From CAYQMF01 sp964418595 (GTDB lineage: Bacteria > Planctomycetota > UBA1135 > UBA2386), in contig CAYQMF010000145.1 of NCBI GenBank assembly GCA_964418595.1, forward strand, positions 1 to 14,799: a stretch of 14,799 nt of DNA, in the 5' to 3' direction. The notes under the pieces are model-generated. The model ran no database searches, had not been told where the DNA came from, and was given only the letters and a program-made list of their open reading frames with translations. Positions 11,708 through 14,799 of this stretch are shown here, one piece after another. How positions within the stretch are numbered: the stretch's first letter is position 1; each line of letters opens with the position of its first letter. The position numbers and the translations under genes were made by a program.

Positions 11708-14613
11708 CGCGACCCCGCTTCTTCGCCCTGTCGACCTGCCTGATCGCAACCTACGCCGCGGCGCAGCCCGCCGCGCCCAGCGGCCCGCAGCGACCGGGAC
11801 CGTTCCGCACCGCCGACGAACTCGCCGCCAGCGACGGTCTCACGGCCGCCGCGCTCGGGCTCGAACCCGGAGTGCTGGCCCGCTTGCACCGCGACCGCGC
11901 GCTCACCAACCACGCCATCCTCACGATGCCGGCGGCGGCCCTGGCACGCGCCGTCCGGCGCGTCACGTCACCCGCGTCCGATCATCCGCAAGAGTGGGCG
12001 CGATGGCGGGCGCGAGCCTGGGCCGACGAGAAAGGGCAGGTCGCGAGCGATGCCCTGGCGCGCGCGATGGCGGACGCCGAGGCCCTGCGCGCGATCGATG
12101 CGCCCGGCGGGCTCTCCGCTGCCGGCTGGCAGGACCTCGGGCCCAACAACATCGGCGGGCGCGTGCGCGCGCTGGCGATCCATCCCGCCGCCCCCGACAC
12201 CATCTGGGCCGGCGGGGTCGCTGGCGGGGTCTGGCGGAGCACCAACGCAGGCGTGACGTGGACGCCGGTCGCCGACGCGCTGAGCAACCTCGCCGTGAGC
12301 ACGATCGCCCTGCACCCCACCAACCCGCAGGTCCTGTGGGTGGGCACTGGCGAGGGGTTCTTCAGTCCGCTGTCGGACGGGTTCTTCAACGGCGACCCGA
12401 CGCAGGGCGCGGGCATCTTCGGCACGACCAACGGCGGCGCGACCTGGACGCAGCTCCCCAACACGCCGCTCGGTGCAACCGCGTTCCAGTGGGTCAACCG
12501 GCTGGCCCTGTCGCCCAACGCCGGCACCCTGCTCGCGGGCACGCGCGGTGGCATCCGTCGCAGCACCGATGGCGGCGCGACCTGGAGCACGGTGTTCCCC
12601 AACGCCGGCCAGACGAGCGTGCACTGCTACGACGTCGACTTCCACCCGACCGACAGCCTGCGCTGCGTGGCCAACGTGAAGTACGTCGTCGGCACGACCA
12701 CGTTCTCGACGGTGATCGTCAGCACCAACGGCGGCGCGACGTGGACCAACGCCAACGGCATCAGCACCCTCTCGGACGGGTTGAGCGGCCGCATCGAACT
12801 CGCCTACCACCGCGGCTGGACCGGCGGGCTGCAGGGCTGCGTGTACGCGTTCAAGGACCTCGGCAACGGCACGCTGTATCGCAGCCTCGATGGCGGCGCG
12901 AACTTCACACAGGTGTTCGTGGCGAACGTCAACCCGATCATCGCCGGACAGGGTTGGTACGACCTCGCCCTCTGGGTCGACCCCACGGATGTCGACGCCA
13001 ATCCGTTGAACGACACGCTCCTCGTCGGTGCGCTCGATCTCTGGCGCGCCCAGGGCAACGGTGGCACCGCGTTCGCGCAGGTCAGCTCGTGGTTCCAGTT
13101 CGGGAGCGTGCACGCCGACCAGCACGCGATCATCGACCGCCCCGGCCAGGCCGGCCGTGTGTTCATCGGCTGTGACGGCGGGGTGTATGAGGGGGCGAAC
13201 GCCTACGCGCCGAGCATCGCCTGGCAGAACCGCAGCCAGGGCCTGCGCATCACGCAGTTCTATGGTGGTTCGCGCCGAGGCAACGGCGTGCTCCTTGGCG
13301 GCACACAGGACAACGGGACGCTCAGCCTGCAGACGGGTGCCGGGACCACGTGGACGTCGGTGGCCGCCGCCGGCGGCGGCGACGGGGGCTTCTGCGCCTC
13401 GGATCCGAGCAACCCGCTCGTCCACTACGGCGAGTACGTGTATGGCCGCGTGCACCGCAGCACGGATGGCGGGATCTCGTCCGACTACATCTGCGGGCAG
13501 GTCGGTCTCTCTCCGGTCTGGAAGAACCCGCCCTACCGCATCACCGACGCCATGCCGGGCGTGAGCGGTCAGGCGCCGCGGGCCAACTTCATCGCGCCCG
13601 TGGTCATGGATCCGACCAACTCCAACCGGCTGTATGTCGGCTGCGAGCGCCTCTGGCGCACGAACGACGCGCAGACGGCGAACACCGCCACCACCGGTCC
13701 GTCGTGGACACCGGTCACGTCGACGCCACTCGTTCCCGGCCAGTACATCTCGGCGATCGCCGTGAACCCTGCCAACACCAACGAGATCTGGATCGGCTTC
13801 AACAACGGCGACCTGTTCCAGAGCAGCAACGGCGGAGCGAGCTTCATCCAGCGCGACAGCGCCGCGGTGCCCAACCGCGTCGTGAACCGGATCCGCTTCG
13901 TCCCCAACACCACGACGCAGCTCATCGCGACCTTCGGCGGCTTCGCCGGCAACAACATCTGGCGCTACACCGGATCGACCTGGTTCTCGATCCCCACCTC
14001 GGGGATCAGCGCGCCGATCCGCGACATCGCATTCCACCCCACCGATCCCACCTGCATGCTGGCCGCGAGCGAGGTGGGGCTCCTGACGTCGGCGAACTCC
14101 GGCTCGACGTGGTCGACGGCCGCCTCGCCCATGGTCGTGCCGATCGACGAGATCGTGTACTCGGCGGGCTACTTCCACCTGTTCACGCATGGCCGCGGTG
14201 TGCTGCGCCAGTCGCCGTTCCCGCCGCCGCAGGTGGTCAGTGTGGGGTCGCCGTGCGAGGTCACGCCCGGTGGCGGTTCGCCGTCGCTCGCGATGACGCT
14301 GCCGTACCTCGCCGGGAGCACGACCGTCACCCTCACCAACGGCCCACCGGGATCGCTGGCCTTCCTGTTCCTCACGATCGTGCCCGCCGTGCCGATCCCG
14401 ATCACTCCGCTGTGCTTCGCGTGGATCGACCTGAGCACGCCGCTGACACCGCTCGTGGTCCTGCCGGTGAGCGCCGCCGGCACCGCGGCGATCGCGTTCC
14501 CGATCCCGGACGACCCGACCTTCGTCGGCGGTTCGCTCGCGCTGCAGGCGGCGACCATCCTGGGCGCGGGCGTCGGCGTCAGCAACGGCCTGAACCTGAC
14601 CGTCGGCTATTGA
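11704..14613 (+). CDS. Large secreted BNR/Asp-box beta-propeller protein with planctomycete C-terminal domain
   Basis: 969 residues. The signal peptide runs MTRPRFFALSTCLIATYAAA with cleavage near AAA-Q. Residues ~25-135 are an Ala/Arg-rich helical region. From ~140 the protein resembles VPS10/sortilin-like and sialidase-like propellers: GPNNIGGRVRALAIHP, WAGGVAGGVWRST, VSTIALHPTNPQVLWVGTGEG. Asp-box motifs (Ser/Thr-x-Asp/Asn-x-Gly-x-x-Trp or close) recur at least eight times: STNAGVTW, TTNGGATW, STDGGATW, STNGGATW, SLDGGANF, STDGGISS, SSNGGASF, SANSGSTW. Each closes a propeller blade; two propellers are likely. No sialidase arginine triad is obvious, so a structural or binding role is more likely than an enzyme. 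Residues ~845-969 (VVSVGSPCEVTPGGGSP to LNLTVGY) form a beta-rich C-terminal domain that I have seen repeatedly on exported proteins of marine Planctomycetota. It may serve in secretion or surface retention. It lies 100 bases after the ECF gene on the same strand. Confidence 0.88.
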   Translation: MTRPRFFALSTCLIATYAAAQPAAPSGPQRPGPFRTADELAASDGLTAAALGLEPGVLARLHRDRALTNHAILTMPAAALARAVRRVTSPASDHPQEWARWRARAWADEKGQVASDALARAMADAEALRAIDAPGGLSAAGWQDLGPNNIGGRVRALAIHPAAPDTIWAGGVAGGVWRSTNAGVTWTPVADALSNLAVSTIALHPTNPQVLWVGTGEGFFSPLSDGFFNGDPTQGAGIFGTTNGGATWTQLPNTPLGATAFQWVNRLALSPNAGTLLAGTRGGIRRSTDGGATWSTVFPNAGQTSVHCYDVDFHPTDSLRCVANVKYVVGTTTFSTVIVSTNGGATWTNANGISTLSDGLSGRIELAYHRGWTGGLQGCVYAFKDLGNGTLYRSLDGGANFTQVFVANVNPIIAGQGWYDLALWVDPTDVDANPLNDTLLVGALDLWRAQGNGGTAFAQVSSWFQFGSVHADQHAIIDRPGQAGRVFIGCDGGVYEGANAYAPSIAWQNRSQGLRITQFYGGSRRGNGVLLGGTQDNGTLSLQTGAGTTWTSVAAAGGGDGGFCASDPSNPLVHYGEYVYGRVHRSTDGGISSDYICGQVGLSPVWKNPPYRITDAMPGVSGQAPRANFIAPVVMDPTNSNRLYVGCERLWRTNDAQTANTATTGPSWTPVTSTPLVPGQYISAIAVNPANTNEIWIGFNNGDLFQSSNGGASFIQRDSAAVPNRVVNRIRFVPNTTTQLIATFGGFAGNNIWRYTGSTWFSIPTSGISAPIRDIAFHPTDPTCMLAASEVGLLTSANSGSTWSTAASPMVVPIDEIVYSAGYFHLFTHGRGVLRQSPFPPPQVVSVGSPCEVTPGGGSPSLAMTLPYLAGSTTVTLTNGPPGSLAFLFLTIVPAVPIPITPLCFAWIDLSTPLTPLVVLPVSAAGTAAIAFPIPDDPTFVGGSLALQAATILGAGVGVSNGLNLTVGY

Positions 14614-14670
14614 CCCGCCCGCGTCGCCGCGCGCAGGGTGGCGGCACGGGCGTGCGCGCGTGCGGCCGCC

Positions 14671-14706
14671 TCCGCTCATGCGCGCGCGTCCGCTCATGCG
14701 CGCGCG
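14671..14706 (+). repeat. Perfect 18-bp tandem duplication
   Basis: The unit TCCGCTCATGCGCGCGCG occurs at 14671-14688 and again at 14689-14706 without mismatch. It is non-coding on present evidence. Confidence 0.85.
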
Positions 14707-14717
14707 GTTCCGCAGGG

Positions 14718-14799
14718 GCGACGTTCCTGCGTGACCTAAAAGCGGCGCTGCCGCACATCACTGGCGTCAACTACGTGAAGAAGGTCCGTGCGCGGGCCG
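14718..14799 (+). CDS. Possible N-terminal start of a gene leaving the window (integrase-like wording, very uncertain)
   Basis: One frame reads ATFLRDLKAALPHITGVNYV then KKVRARA to the window end without a stop, and differs in flavour from the GC shadow frames around it. 'VNYVKKVRARA' reminds me of the first residues of some site-specific tyrosine integrases. No ATG, GTG or TTG in this frame precedes it closely; the nearest candidate is CTG 14727. The gene, if real, either uses an unusual start or is a remnant. Confidence 0.2.

Larger units (their letters stand above)
14614..14799. other. 3' intergenic region
   Basis: 186 bases to the window edge. They begin with a GC-rich stretch after the BNR gene stop and contain the 18-bp tandem repeat and the possible start of another gene listed separately. 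No convincing terminator with a T-run is visible. Confidence 0.5.

Noticed and set aside
11968..14697. A 909-codon open frame antisense to the propeller gene
   Set aside because: It is the complementary frame of a very GC-rich gene with clear signal peptide and Asp-box motifs. The antisense translation is Arg/Gly/Asp/Val-rich without any recognisable motif.
1..14799. tRNA, rRNA, riboswitch or transposase genes
   Set aside because: I found no cloverleaf ending in CCA, no rRNA signature, no riboswitch core and no DDE-type transposase reading in the frames examined.

Overview
The window is a GC-rich bacterial chromosomal segment that most resembles the Planctomycetota. The grounds are a divergent ECF sigma factor / Ser-Thr kinase-TPR pair, several secreted proteins whose signal peptides end in 'LPAQ', 'LPGQ' or 'AAAQ', a large BNR/Asp-box secreted protein with a C-terminal domain I associate with marine Planctomycetota, and an ECF42-type sigma operon. 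The phylum assignment is inference from gene content; no rRNA gene is present. I see no tRNA, rRNA, CRISPR array, insertion sequence or complete prophage gene.

Layout. 2-448 (+): 3' end of a class III PLP aminotransferase. 531-1622 (+): a secreted protein with a C-terminal PPC-type domain and an N-terminal region that reminds me of gasdermins; it lies between two copies of a 43-bp hairpin-containing direct repeat (409-451 and 1671-1713). 3938-1725 (-): a metalloprotease-like secreted protein with a degenerate zinc motif, then a CWHC thioredoxin-like secreted protein whose signal peptide is cut off from the body by an in-frame TGA. 3998-4567 (+): a flavin-reductase-family FMN protein. 5336-4587 (-): a membrane-anchored protein of unknown function. 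5426-6163 (+): a secreted galactose-binding-like domain protein. 8469-6195 (-): a compact VOC / YCII(DGPF) / ECF42 sigma operon. 11027-8550 (-) and 11055-11603 (+): a Ser/Thr kinase with a membrane segment and TPR region, divergent from a second ECF sigma factor with only 27 bp between the start codons. 11704-14613 (+): a 969-residue secreted beta-propeller-type protein, preceded by a possible 31-codon leader ORF whose stop overlaps its start. 14614-14799: an 18-bp tandem duplication and the first codons of an open frame that may belong to a gene outside the window.

How the genes fit together. Two signalling modules stand out. The first is the ECF42 operon, in which the regulator is translationally coupled to its DGPF partner and a signal-peptide-bearing VOC protein is cotranscribed. 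The second is the kinase/ECF pair, with no anti-sigma gene, so kinase control of sigma activity is the likely mode. The remaining genes are mostly exported proteins.

Most worth a second look are the repeat-flanked gasdermin-like gene, the TGA-interrupted thioredoxin-like gene, and the AT-rich inverted repeat that serves as the whole intergenic region between kinase and sigma factor. No search could be run, so all family assignments rest on reading motifs by eye.
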